From NCBI RefSeq assembly GCF_950295315.1, contig NC_080164.1:55895451-55959450 (forward strand): a DNA stretch of 64,000 nucleotides. The letters run 5' to 3'. This document shows, one piece after another, positions 42,152 through 51,974 of this stretch. The notes beneath the pieces were generated by a model. That model made no database searches and was not told the DNA's origin. It saw only the letters and a program-made list of their open reading frames with translations. The position numbers and the translations under genes are program-made. The stretch comes from Erinaceus europaeus. Lineage: Eukaryota > Chordata > Mammalia > Eulipotyphla > Erinaceidae. How positions within the stretch are numbered: the stretch's first letter is position 1; the number at the start of each line of letters is the position of its first letter.

Positions 42152-42162
42152 AAGAAGAAGAA
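39384..42162 (+). mobile_element. Vingi: Vingi-clade non-LTR retrotransposon, 5'-truncated
   Basis: About 2.78 kb containing the rear of an APE endonuclease, a complete RT domain and a C-terminal Cys/His motif, ending in (GAA)n at 42151-42162 and not in poly(A). The protein is unrelated to L1 ORF2 and resembles the Ingi/Vingi lineage. There is no ribonuclease H domain after RT, as expected of Vingi. Base composition is richer in C than the neighbouring L1. The first part of the endonuclease is missing. A SINE-A has inserted 30 bp past the 3' end. Confidence 0.88.
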
Positions 42163-42191
42163 CCGCCGGATTCCCCTGACTAGTTATTCTT

Positions 42192-42547
42192 TTTTTTTTT
42201 CCTCCTCCAGGGTTATTCCTGGGCTCGGTGCCTGCACCATGAATCCACTGCTCCTGGAGGCCATTTCCCCCCCCTTTTGTTGCCCTTGTTGTAGCTTCGT
42301 TGTGGTTATTATTATTGCCCTTGTTGACGCAATTCGTTGTTGGATAGGACAGAGAAAAATGGAGAGAGGAGGGGAAGACAGAGAAGGGGAGAGAAAGATA
42401 GACACCTGCAGACCTGTTTCACTGCCTGTGAAGCGACTCCCCTGGAGGTGGGGAGCCGGGGAGCCAGGGGCTCGAACCGGGATCCTTACGCCGGTCCCTG
42501 CGCTTTGCGCCACATGCGCTTAACCCACTGCGCCACCGCCCGACCCC
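42192..42547 (-). repeat. SINE-A, long form
   Basis: Antisense copy from poly(T) to GCGCTTAACCCACTGCGCCACCGCCCGACC. Flanked by CCTGRCTAGTTATTCTT (42176-42191 and 42548-42563). Confidence 0.93.
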
Positions 42548-42623
42548 CTGGCTAGTTATTCTTATGAGCATATTTAGAAAGAAGTTAGTGTAGTGTCCTT
42601 ACCCATTGATTAACTGGGTTTTA

Positions 42624-42765
42624 CTTTTAAAAGATTTACTTATTTATGAGAGATGGGGAAGGGGAGAACCAGAGCATCTCTTACACATGTGGTGCTGGGG
42701 ATTGAACTCAAGACCTCATGCTTGAGAGTCCAATGCTTTACTACTCTGCTATCTTTCCATTTCCC
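42624..42765 (-). repeat. SINE-B
   Basis: 'aagatttacttatttatgagagatgggg', 'tgtggtgctggggattgaactcaagacctcatgcttgagagtcc'. Moderately diverged. Confidence 0.7.
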
Positions 42766-42856
42766 ACCCCCATTGAGCCACTAAATGGCATTTAAAATCA
42801 GAACCTTTTTGATATAATAAGCCTAGGTACAACAACTATTGCTGTATTTGTATTTA

Positions 42857-43085
42857 GTTTTTTAAAGATTTATTTAATTATCTTTATTTATTTATTGGAT
42901 AAAGACAGCCAGAAATCTAGAGGGTAGGGGGGTAATAGAGAGGGAGAGAGACAGAGGGACACATACAACACTGCTTCACCACTTGAAAAGCTTTCCCCCT
43001 GCAGGTGGGGACTGGGGGCTCTAATCTGGGTCATTATGCATTGTAACATGTGCGCTTAACTAGGTGTGCCACCACCACTGGGCCT
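42857..43085 (-). repeat. SINE-A2
   Basis: Antisense copy with the duplication CTGTATTTGTATTTA (42842-42856 and 43086-43100). Confidence 0.92.
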
Positions 43086-43337
43086 CTGTATTTGTATTTA
43101 AATGGGTGACACACAATTTAGTCAAAGAGGAAAAGAAATGTGAGTGCTGTTGTTTCATTAAGTTGCATTCCCAGTGGCCTATTGCCGTTTGAGTAAAATC
43201 ATTCATTCATTTAATAACCATTAATAATATCTTGTGGTTATATTGAAGGTCATAGAGGAGCTTTCTCTAATATAAATCAAATACAGTAAAGCCTCATTTA
43301 TGCAGATTTTACTGGTTCATCAAAGAACTTTAAAATG

Positions 43338-43508
43338 ATTAATTTATTTAGTTATTTATTTATGAGAGAGAGCCAGGGAGGGAGGGAAGGAGAGAAAGAG
43401 AGAGAAATGGAGGAAAATATTGTCATTCTGGCACATGACATGCTATGATGGAACTTAGGACTTACGTGTGAGAGCCAAAAGCCTTACCCACTGCACCACC
43501 TCATAGGT
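43338..43508 (-). repeat. SINE-B (old)
   Basis: 'tttatttatgagagagagccagggagg', 'tcattctggcacatgacatgctatgatgg', 'ttacccactgcaccacctc'. Diverged. Confidence 0.6.
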
Positions 43509-44029
43509 GATCATTAACTAACTTGTGTTGTATTTATGTTTGGTATAATTCATGCAAAGTCTTCACATTTATTGAGAGTATTGGTTACTATCTCTTTGCT
43601 AATTGTGTCCTTATGGAATTTCAAGGTACAATAGACCCTAAATATCCTCAAGGGATACAGACAAGAGAACTTGCAATCTCCAAATTTGAGAACTCTGTTA
43701 TGGCACTTCTCAGGGGATGGAGATGAAGACAGAGAAAAACAAAGTGTGCTGAGACACTGGTACTGGGCTGTCAGACAGAGAATCTAGCAGGTCTTGCTGG
43801 TGTGGGATGCTAAGACGTTCCAGATGGACTGAATATTTAGCACTTATTCCACACCAAGATAATGAACCAAAATTTGAGAGTATATTGGTAACAAGACAAA
43901 GAATGAAAGTCAAAGTAAAAAAAAAAAAATCATTGAGAAATATTTTTGGGGAAAAGTCCAAAAATGGCCATGCTCAGCAGAATCCCTATCTTAAGGTTAG
44001 TGTCATATGAAGAAGCCTCTGAGCTGAAT
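43509..44029. other. Single-copy stretch
   Basis: No window repeat recognised; no coding frame with motifs. Confidence 0.4.
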
Positions 44030-44450
44030 GTGTCTATTTTCTACTGCCAGGTAACAAATTCCCACAAATTTCATGGTTTATAATGATATTCATTTAAAGA
44101 TTTATTCATTTATTTTGTGAGAGAGGGTGGGGGAGAAAGATTAGAACATTGCTCTGTCACTTGCTGTGTAGGCAATCAAACATGGGGGTCTCACATATGC
44201 AAGGAATGTACCCTACTCACTTCCCATATAATGAGTCACCTCCCCAATCACAGCACCCATTTATTATGTTACAGTGTTGATGAAGTCTGGGCACAGAATT
44301 AGTAAGTTTTCTACTTCGAGTCACTCACAAAGCCAGAATCAAAGTGTTAAGATTGTATTCTCATTTGTAGCTCAGGGTTTTCTTCCACACTCATTTAGGT
44401 TTGGGCACAATTTAGCTCCTTGTGGTTGTTATACTGAGCACTATTTGCTT
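44030..44450 (+). mobile_element. Ancient MaLR/MLT-like fossil, split by a SINE
   Basis: 'ctactgccaggtaacaaattcccacaaatttcatggttta', then after a SINE 'cccatttattatgttacagtg', 'aagtctgggcacagaattagtaag'. It resembles a widespread eutherian repeat also seen near 62720. Family name tentative. Confidence 0.4.
44091..44245 (-). repeat. SINE-B-like (old)
   Basis: 'aaagatttattcatttattttgtgagagaggg', 'aacattgctctgtcacttgctgtgtaggcaatcaaacatgggggtctcac'. Weak but ordered match. Confidence 0.5.
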
Positions 44451-44679
44451 GCTAGTGGCAGCACTCAGTTCCCAGGGGTGTTCCCAGGTCTGAGTTGGAG
44501 GACCTTTTCTATAGGCAGCTCACAACTCACCACTTGGCCCTTTCTGTCCTCTCTCTCTCCCTTCTTCCCTTCTACCTTTCCTCTTTACCTTCCTTCCTGC
44601 CTCTTCTTTATTCTTAAAACCATTTTGTTTATTTATTGTATGTGGGTTATCATCAGGGCTTTACTGCTCTGAGCTGACT

Positions 44680-44818
44680 TTTTTTCAGATAGAAGTACAG
44701 GTGGGTGGTAGTGTTGATGGTGGAACTACAACACTGAAGCTTCCTCCAATGCAGTGGGAGTTGGATTTGAATCTGGGTTGCCTGCATAGCAAAGAAGGTG
44801 CACTATCCAAGTAAACTA
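44680..44818 (-). repeat. SINE-D
   Basis: 'gaagcttcctccaatgcagtgggagttggatttgaatctgggttgcctgcatagc', 'gcactatccaagtaaacta'. The same order as at 13906. Confidence 0.55.
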
Positions 44819-44821
44819 TTT

Positions 44822-44930
44822 TTAAAATATTTATTTATTTATTCAGGATAGATACAGAGGGAAATTGAGAAGGGGGAGATAGAGATGAGGAGAGAGACTC
44901 CACCATCACTGATCACTTCTATCAGGAACA
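44822..44930 (-). repeat. SINE-A2 fragment
   Basis: 'aaaatatttatttatttattcaggatagatacagagggaaattgagaagggggagatagag', broken off after 'gatcacttct'. Confidence 0.6.
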
Positions 44931-44934
44931 TCAT

Positions 44935-45151
44935 CATAAGCCCTCTTGTGGGCCTTCCCAGGACCTGACCTCACCATAAAGCAGCAGTGATAGAGATTTC
45001 CCTAGTCTCTGAAGGGAGGATGGGGTATTCTGTCCTGCCACTTAAGGCAAACTGGTCCTGAAATGAGTGCAGCCTGCAGTGTTCCAGCTCTGCTCATGAA
45101 CTGTGAGCTCAGACCAATGGGGACTCAGAGGTTACACAGGCTCCTGTGCAG

Positions 45152-45165
<14 letters not shown>
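44935..45165 (+). repeat. Retroposon related to the R-repeat 5' region
   Basis: 'gcagcagtgatagagatttccctagtctctgaagggaggatgg' to 'gctcatgaactgtgagctcagaccaatggggactcagaggttacacaggctcctgtgcag' and a poly(A) run. The GTGAGCTCAGA...CACAGGCTCC block recurs reversed near 46045-46090. Confidence 0.45.
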
Positions 45166-45182
<17 letters not shown>

Positions 45183-45186
45183 TATA
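45166..45186. repeat. (TA)n microsatellite
   Basis: Ten TA units following the poly(A) of the preceding retroposon. Confidence 0.9.
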
Positions 45187-45323
45187 CCTGAGTCAGGTGA
45201 ATAGGGATAAACAGTTAATTTTATTCATAGATTCTTTTTTTCAAGAATGGAAGTTACTTACTTTTTGCCCTAATTCAACTTTATGACTCTTTATTCTGAC
45301 ACCATCTTGTCAGACAATATTTT

Positions 45324-46110
45324 TATTTATTTACTTGTAAAAAGGAAACATTGACAAAACCATAGGTTAAGAGGGGTACAACTCCACACAATTCCCACCA
45401 CCAGAACTCCATATCCCATCCCCTCCTCTGATAGATTTCCTATTCTTTAACCCTCTGGGAGTATGGATCCAGGGTCATTGTGGGATGCAGAAGGTGGAAG
45501 GTCTGGTTTCTGTAATTGCTTCCCTGCTGAACAAAGGCATTGGCAAGTCGATCCATACTCCCAGCCTGTCTCTCTCTTTCCCTAGTAGGCTGGGGCTTTG
45601 GGGAATTGGGGCTCCAGGAAACGTTGGTGGGGTTGTCTGTCCAGGGAGGTCTGGTCGACATCCTGCTAGCATCTAGAACCTGGTGGCTGAAAAGAAAGTT
45701 AACATACAAGGCCAAACAAATTGTTGACTAATCATGAACTTAAAGGCTGGACTAGTGCAGATGAAGAGTTGGGGGATACTCCATTTTGTAGATAACTAGT
45801 AGGCATATTTTGGTTATATTCCAAAGGGCCTGTAGCTATACTAGTTTTTTTTTTTTTTCCCTGATCCTGAAATCTTATATGCAGGTGGATCTAAGTTATT
45901 TTCTGGGGAGATGATGTCATGGCTGGAAAGGAACAGAAAGCTGGATCAGGGAAGAGAGTAGCTCCCTAATATGGGAAAGGGGTATAAATATTATTGACTG
46001 TAAACCCCATCTGTTTGATTTGGTCTGGGGGCTCATATTCAGCTTAGGAGCCTGTGTGAACACTACATCCCTGTAGATCTGAGCTCACATTCTGTGGTCA
46101 TGAGTAGGAA
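45324..46110 (-). repeat. R-repeat, apparently complete insertion (787 bp)
   Basis: Antisense; the T-rich tail is at left, followed by 'ggaaacattgacaaaaccataggttaagaggggtacaactcc', CTCTGGGAGTATGGATCCAGG, CTTTCCCTAGTAGG and the 5' part to 'gtcatgagtaggaacc'. TCAGACAATATTTT flanks it at 45310-45323 and 46111-46124. It could be the 3' UTR of another L1 subfamily or a long non-autonomous element. A 91-codon frame lies at 45440-45715 on the - strand. Confidence 0.8.
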
Positions 46111-46289
46111 CCTCAGACAATATTTTCATCCAACTCCACGTTAGTTTTCAAACTGAAGCAAAATTACATAGTTGTGGGCCCCTAGGAACATGCTGAAAAT
46201 AGACTTCCTAGCTTCCCCACCTTTAGATCCCTATTGTCATCTGTTCTGTTCCTACTTTTTGGTTCCTGTTCATTCACCATTTTGTCCAG

Positions 46290-47243
46290 CTTTATATCTT
46301 GCTGCCTTCCAGCCACCAAGTTGTAGTCACTACCATGATTCCATCATGACTTCTCTGGGCAGACAAGCCTTACCAATGTATCCTGGAACCTCACCTCTCC
46401 AGAGCTCTACCTTACTAGGGAAAGAGAGAAACAGGCTGGGGGTATGGATCAACTTGCCAATGCCCATATCCAGTGGAGAAGCAATTACAGAAACCAGAAC
46501 TCCCTCCTTCTGCACCCCCAAAATAATTTTGATCCATACTCCCAGTGAGGGAGAAGTGATGGGGGAAGATGACCAGAGGGCTCTGAACTCCAACCCCATC
46601 AGGACTCAGAGAGAGAAGAGGAAATACAGAGGGACATTTGGATGTCGTAATAGGTTTATGTGTGACTTGGAAAGGAAGAGATGATAGGACCTTAAAAAGC
46701 AAAGGGCAGGAGTCAGGTTGTAGCGCAACAGGTTAAGTGCATGTGGCATGAAGCGCAAGGACCAGAGTAAGAATCCTGGTTCATGCCCCAGGCTCCCTAC
46801 CTGTAGGGAGTCGCTTTACAAGCGGTGAAACAGGTCTGCAAGTGTCTATCTTTCTCTCCCCCTCTCTGTCTTCCCCTCCTCTCTCCATTTCTCTCTGTCC
46901 TATCTAACAACGATGACATCAATAATAACAACAATATGTCCTATCTAACAATGACGACATCAGTAACAACAACAATAATAACTACAACAACAATAAAAAA
47001 ACAAGGACAACAAAAGGGAAAATAAATAAGTATAAAAGAAATAAAAAAGCAAAGGGCAATTATATACAAATATAGACAGATAGTTGTAGAAATAATAGTT
47101 AACCCATATCTGCAACCTTAGGAAAAGTCCTATAACTTACAGTGGAGGGGTTGGGGATTCAGAACTTTGGTGGTGGAAATGGTGTGGAGTTATACCCCTG
47201 TTGTCTTGTCATTTTGTAAATCAATATTAAATCATTAGTAAAA
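46290..47243 (+). repeat. Older R-repeat, interrupted by SINE-A
   Basis: 'cagccaccaagttgtagtcactaccatgattcc', 'taccaatgtatcctggaacc', 'actagggaaagagagaaacagg', later 'ttggtggtggaaatggtgtggagttatacccctgttgtcttgtcattttgtaaatcaatattaaatc' and poly(A). Confidence 0.65.
46709..47043 (+). repeat. SINE-A with internal 41-bp duplication
   Basis: Flanked by AAAAAGCAAAGGGCA (46694-46708 and 47044-47058). The segment TGTCCTATCTAACAA..CAATA is repeated in tandem at 46896-46977. Confidence 0.92.
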
Positions 47244-47249
47244 AAAAGA

Positions 47250-47398
47250 AAAAGTAGATGAAGGGAGAGAAAGAGAAAGAAGTAGAGATAGAGTGAGTGA
47301 GTCTTGGAGACAGTTGGAGAGACTTAACCAGGGGCCTGAACCCAGGTCCTTGCACACTTTAATATATATACTCAACCAGGTGTGCCATCTCCTGGCCC
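47250..47398 (-). repeat. SINE-A2 (degraded)
   Basis: 'aggggcctgaacccaggtccttgcacactttaatatatatactcaaccaggtgtgccatctcctggccc'. Confidence 0.65.
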
Positions 47399-47661
47399 TC
47401 AGTTTTTACTGGTCATTGATATCTTACTTTCTACCAAGTCCACAGGAGAGTGTTTGCTGCTGCTTTGTGCCTCTACAGGCTAAACTGAATAGGTCAGGCC
47501 TATCCAAGATAATCTTTTGAACAGCTAAAAGTCAGTTGTTAGGGACCTTAATTAGACCTTTAAAATCCCTTGTACCATATAATGTAACATAGTCATAGGA
47601 ATGTAAATTTCTCATATGCACAGGTCCTGCCTACTCGCAAAGGGAAGACGTTATACATATA

Positions 47662-47997
47662 TGGGGGCCAGTGGTAGTGCAGCAGGTTAAGCACATAGAC
47701 GTGAAGTGCAAGGACCGGCGTAAGGATCCTGGTTTGAGCCCCCGGCTCCCCACCTGCAGGGGAGTCGCTTCACAGGCGGTGAAGCAGGTCTGCAGGTGTC
47801 TATCTTTCTCTCTCCCCTCTCTGTCTTCCCCTCCTCTCTCCATTTCTCTCTGTCCTATCCAGCAATAACAACAACAATAATGATAAGCAACAAGGGCAAC
47901 AAAAGAGAAAAAATAGCCTCCAGTAGCAGTGGATTCATAGTGTAGGCACCAAGTCCCAGCGATAACCCTGGAGGCCAAAAAAAAAAAAAAAAAAAAG
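47662..47997 (+). repeat. SINE-A, long form
   Basis: Sense copy through the distal module ('atagcctccagtagcagtggattcatagtgtaggcacc... aaccctggaggcc') and a pure poly(A) tail. The long tail suggests recent insertion. Confidence 0.88.
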
Positions 47998-48390
47998 ACA
48001 TGTATAAGAGGGAATGGAAATCCTGGGTGAACATCTTAATATTCTACCTACCAGAGTGAGGTAAGCCAAAACAACTAGAAAAACCTTTTTTTTTTTAAAT
48101 TGTGGGGCTTATAGTCACTTGGGCTCTTAGGTAGGAATGTGTTAAACACATGAAGAAATGTTCTGGTGACAACAGTTGTAGATTTTTAAACAGCAGCAAG
48201 AAAATCTCTAGGAATTATATGACAGGATCATTCTCATGCTTAAACCCCCCAAACTGAGAAGGCACTAGAGGAGGAGATCATAGCAGGGTGTGAGTGGGAC
48301 AACATTTCTGTTCTGAGTGAGCTCATTGTCTAAGTCTCTCAGTTTAGTCTCTAGGGATCAGTTAAAGAGCGCTGGCAATTGCCATATTCT
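47998..48390. other. Single-copy stretch, no feature seen
   Basis: No repeat or coding pattern recognised. Confidence 0.4.
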
Positions 48391-48565
48391 ATTTATTTAT
48401 TTATTAAAAATTTTTCTTTATTGGGGAATTTATTTTATTTTATTTTAAAAATTTATTTGCACTTTTTGCAGGTGGGGAGCCGGATATAGGAACTGGGATC
48501 TTTATGCCGGTCCTTGCGCATCACGTCATATGTGCTTTTACCTACTACCGTTACCACCTGGCCCC
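48391..48565 (-). repeat. L1 3' tip plus SINE-A head fragment
   Basis: 'tttctttattggggaatt' (about 48413-48430) is the reversed L1 3' tip. 'gcaggtggggagccgg... gccggtccttgcgcatcacgtcatatgtgc... accacctggcccc' is a SINE-A head. Confidence 0.6.
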
Positions 48566-48569
48566 ACTT

Positions 48570-48722
48570 TCTCTTTGTAAGAATTTATTTATTCATGAGA
48601 AAATTAGGAGAGAGAGAAAGAACCAGATATCACTCTGGTACATGTGCTGCTGGAGATTGAACTCAGGACCTCATGATTGATAGTCCAGTGCTTTATCCAC
48701 TCTGCCACCTCCCAGTCCACGC
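48570..48722 (-). repeat. SINE-B
   Basis: 'aatttatttattcatgagaaaattaggagagagagaaagaaccagatatcactctggtacatgtgctgctgg' to 'ccactctgccacctcccagtccac'. Confidence 0.8.
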
Positions 48723-48887
48723 CCATATTCTTGAGTATCTTCAGGTAGTGAGGACCTAGATGAGAAGGATGGTCAGGTTGTTGTGTGGTTGCTGGGGTCA
48801 TGCAGGCATGAATGAAATTGGGGGGTAGTGTAGACAGAGTAAAATTTCAATTTAACTTTCAATACTTGAAATATGGGTATCTACTTT

Positions 48888-49115
48888 AACTTTTTTTTTT
48901 TTTTAAGATCTTTTATTTATTGGATAGAGACAGGCAAACTGAGATGGAAGGGGGAGAGAGAGAGAGGGAGAGAGAAAAAGGAAGTGCAAGTGAGCTGTAG
49001 CACTACTTCACCACTTGTGAAGCCTCCCCCCTTGCAGGGGGAACTGGGAGCTTGAACCTGGGTCCTTGTGTATGATAACTCATGCTCTCAACTGAGTGTG
49101 TTACCACCTGGCCCC
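48888..49115 (-). repeat. SINE-A2
   Basis: Poly(T), 'ttatttattggatagagacaggcaaactgag', GA-rich block, 'gggaactgggagcttgaacctgggtccttgtg', 'tgagtgtgttaccacctggcccc'. Confidence 0.8.
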
Positions 49116-49335
49116 TTACCTTTGGGTTAAACTTGTGTTTACAAAGTTGGGGTCTTAGTAGAACCAAACATGCAACAAAACTTAGAAACACTGGAGTTTG
49201 CAGGAACTTAAATGACCCACACCTGAGAGTTAGTAGTGGCGATGTGCTTTGAGTTTTTGGGACACCTTAATGTTGGGCAGGTGGTTAGATTCACTCATCA
49301 GTGATGTAAGGCCCTTGAAAATGTGTAATTCTCAG

Positions 49336-49595
49336 GACCAGCCTGTGGCACATCTGATTGAGTACACACATTACTTTGAGCAAGGACCTGGGTTCATACC
49401 CTCAGTACTTACCTGCAAAGGGGAAGCTTCATGAGCAATAAAGCAGTGCTTTTGGTGTCTTTCTTTCTCTCTCCCTATCTTTCTGTTCCCTCTCAATTTT
49501 TATCTGTTCTAGTAAATAAAGGGGGGGAAAAAGTTGCCAGGAGTCAGCATGGAGTCCCAGGGACAATCCTAGTATCAGTAAAAATAAAAATAAAA
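49336..49595 (+). repeat. SINE-A2 with tail abutting a U6 copy
   Basis: 'aggaccagcctgtggcacatctgattgagt', 'ctgggttcataccctcag', 'aaaggggaagcttcatg', then 'gccaggagtcagcatggagtcccagggacaatcc' and an (AAAAT) tail that runs into U6 at 49596. Confidence 0.7.
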
Positions 49596-49700
49596 GTACT
49601 CGCTTCGGCAGCACATATACTAAAATTGGAATGATACAGAGAAGATTAACATGGCCCCTGCGCAAGGATGACACGCAAATTCGTGAAGCGTTCCATATTT
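49596..49700 (+). pseudogene. RNU6: U6 snRNA processed pseudogene (near full length)
   Basis: Covers U6 from its 5' stem-loop (CGCTTCGGCAGCACATATAC) through ACAGAGAAGATTAACATGG and TGCGCAAGGATGACACGC to TTCCATATTT. I count three substitutions against the mammalian sequence as I know it. The Pol III terminator T-run is replaced by an A-rich tail, and upstream is SINE DNA, not a U6 promoter with TATA and PSE. So it is a retrocopy, probably not expressed. Confidence 0.93.
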
Positions 49701-50043
49701 AAAAAAAATAAAGATAAAAAACTTGTAGTGCTCAAGATTTAAGTCAACTCCTTAGTAAGAGGGAATCTTGCAAAGCTCATGACATTTAGAACCACTCCCA
49801 AAGGGTGCTATTCTATTAAAAGGTGAGCATTAAGGCTTAACTTTTCACTACATAGAATCCTGGGATGAAAAATTAGAAGGAAGAAGAGATTTAGTTCTAT
49901 GTCTTCTCATGTCCCATTTACCTGTCAGCATCAATACTAAGTAATGAATGTAAGTACAGATGGGGAAGCTAAGGTATAGAGAGGTCAATAGTTTGAGGCC
50001 ATAAGAAATAACGAGGCAGAACTGGGATGAGAATGAAATTAGG

Positions 50044-50195
50044 TGGTCCAGGAGGTGGCGCAGTGGACAAAGCATTGGATTCTCAACCATGAGGTCCTTA
50101 GTTCGATCGCTGGCAGCACACGTACCAGAGTAATGTCTGGTTCTTTCTCTCCTCCTATCTTTCTTGTGAATAAATAAATAAATTCTTTAAAAAAA
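50044..50195 (+). repeat. SINE-B
   Basis: Sense copy: 'ggtccaggaggtggcgcagtggacaaagcattggattctcaaccatgaggtcc', 'gttcgatcgctggcagcacacgtaccagagtaatgtctgg', AATAAATAAATAAA tail. Confidence 0.88.
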
Positions 50196-50252
50196 TGTAA
50201 TTATCATAGAGTCAAAAATCCTCATGCTCAGGGGGTTAGAGTATTTTGATCT

Positions 50253-50419
50253 AGGGCAGGGGTAGATAGCATAATGGTTATGCAAACAGACTCTCATGCC
50301 TGAGGCTCTGAAGTCTCCAGTTCAGTCCCCTACACCACCATTAGCAAGAACTGAGCAGTGCTTTGTTATGAAAAGAAAAGAAAAGAAAAGAAAAGGTAAG
50401 AAAAAGAGAAAAGGAAAAG
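50253..50419 (+). repeat. SINE-C with (AAAAG)n tail
   Basis: 'ggggtagatagcataatggttatgcaaacagactctcatgcctgaggctctg', tail of AAAAG repeats (50371-50394). Flanked by AGAGTATTTTGATCT and AGAGTACTCTGATCT. Confidence 0.88.
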
Positions 50420-50434
50420 AAGAGTACTCTGATC

Positions 50435-51499
50435 TACTGCCATGTTGTGCTGCATTACATATCCAGAGTACAGTACTCCCCAAATCTGATACTTTCTTTC
50501 TTTCTTTCTTTCTTTTTTTTTTTTTAAGGCAAGTTAGACCCATAGATTGGGTAAAGATGTCTAATGCATAGAGGGCAGTAAAAGGAAGTATGAGGTGCCT
50601 GGGTGATAATAGTGGGACTAAGGAGGTGTCCTTTTTCTCTCTCCACTGAACATTGCCTGCAGGATTACTGATTGCAGCATTACAGAAATGCCACTTTCCA
50701 CTTCAGGGCTATTGGTACTTGCAGCGCCAGATGGCTGTCCTCAGGGTTCACTGCAGCTGAGCATAAATATAAAACCTGCCATTTCTAAGGGGGGGACTGA
50801 CGATGCCCAGGTGTGTGGTTCCACAGCAATTTTACTTCAAGTAAATCAGTAGGTCCATATTAGAAGACACGTGTTAATTTATTACAGCAAGATTTTATGT
50901 CTTAGTCAGTCATTAGCAAAATTTCGTACCAGAAATTCTTTCCTCTTTAATCTTGGTGGGATTGGTATTACACATAACTTAACTATTAAGACACGAATAT
51001 CTTGCAGATAGGGAGGTCGTTAATCTAAAGGGTTTTTGCAGTGTGAAATGCAAATGCTCGGTGACAGGTATGCCAGGATCCCCCAAAGCCTTCTTAATCT
51101 GCCATAAAGGGATCCAAGGAAAGGTTTGATTGTTTTGTTAACACAAATAAGGAGTCCTTCTGCTGCTCAGCTCTCTTTGCAGTTCCAATTCCTTTACCAT
51201 TTGTTCAGATAAACTTTTCAACCCCTGGAGGGTGGGGTTCATCAACACCTTCTCTCCTAACAACAGACCTGGGATTTGGGTTTACATTCACAGAAGGGGA
51301 TGGTATTTTCTTTCCACAGCCTCCTTTGTATGTCTCTGTGATCAGTTCTTTTGTGTGGATGCCTCTTCCTCCTGGGCAGCACAACCAGCTATTTCTGTAA
51401 GCATCTTCTGGGCTGATGGAGCTTCTGGCCAGTTCTAAGAGATGAGCAGTGTTGCTGCATGAGTCGTCAGTGCAGCAAGTCATGGGTCAGGAGGCTCCG
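50435..51499. other. Single-copy region with a CTTT array at 50491-50525
   Basis: Apart from the pyrimidine run no repeat family is recognised. Overlapping short frames at 51205-51483 on both strands look incidental. Confidence 0.4.
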
Positions 51500-51504
51500 A
51501 TTTT

Positions 51505-51615
51505 AACCCACTGCTTAGACTTGTGGTGATTTTGCCACAAAATAGGTGTGACCTTGTATTAGTCATCCTTGTTGCCTCAGTTTCCCTAACTGTGAATAAA
51601 GATTGGTAAAATCTT
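51505..51615 (+). repeat. MIR fragment
   Basis: 'aggtgtgaccttgtattagtcatccttgttgcctcagtttccctaactgtgaataaagattgg'. Confidence 0.65.
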
Positions 51616-51784
51616 TCCTACTGAAAATACAATCCTATATCTTCTATTCTGCAATGTGTAGAGGTCCTCAATGAAGAACACCACAATTAACTCAGTCAGT
51701 ATGTTGTGCTTGCTGCTGTTTATTGCAGTAACTTAGTGCTCTGGTAGGGGTTATTAATACTGGTGTGCTCTGGTGGACTGCCTT

Positions 51785-51970
51785 GTTCAAGTTTAGCTTT
51801 CTGTGACCGTGGGCAAATTTGATACTATATCTGTGCCTTAGCTTTTTCATCTAATAATAATGACAACTTCACAGAAAAATTATAAGAGTTAAATATTCTA
51901 ATGTATGTAAACTACTGATATAAGTGTTAGTATGCATTAAGTATTAAATATCAGTTGTATTATTAATTTT
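51785..51970 (+). repeat. MIR fragment
   Basis: 'gtgaccgtgggcaaatttgatactatatctgtgccttagctttttcatctaataataatgac', 'attataagagttaaatattctaatgtatgtaaa'. Confidence 0.65.
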
Positions 51971-51974
51971 ATTA

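Noticed and set aside
42163..42180. Target-site duplication for the L1-Vingi chimera
   Set aside because: The bases after the GAA tail do not match those before the L1 5' end (38780-38796) in any convincing way.
49596..49700. Functional U6 snRNA gene
   Set aside because: No TATA/PSE promoter upstream (SINE tail instead), the terminator T-run is replaced by an A-rich tail, and there are substitutions in conserved positions.
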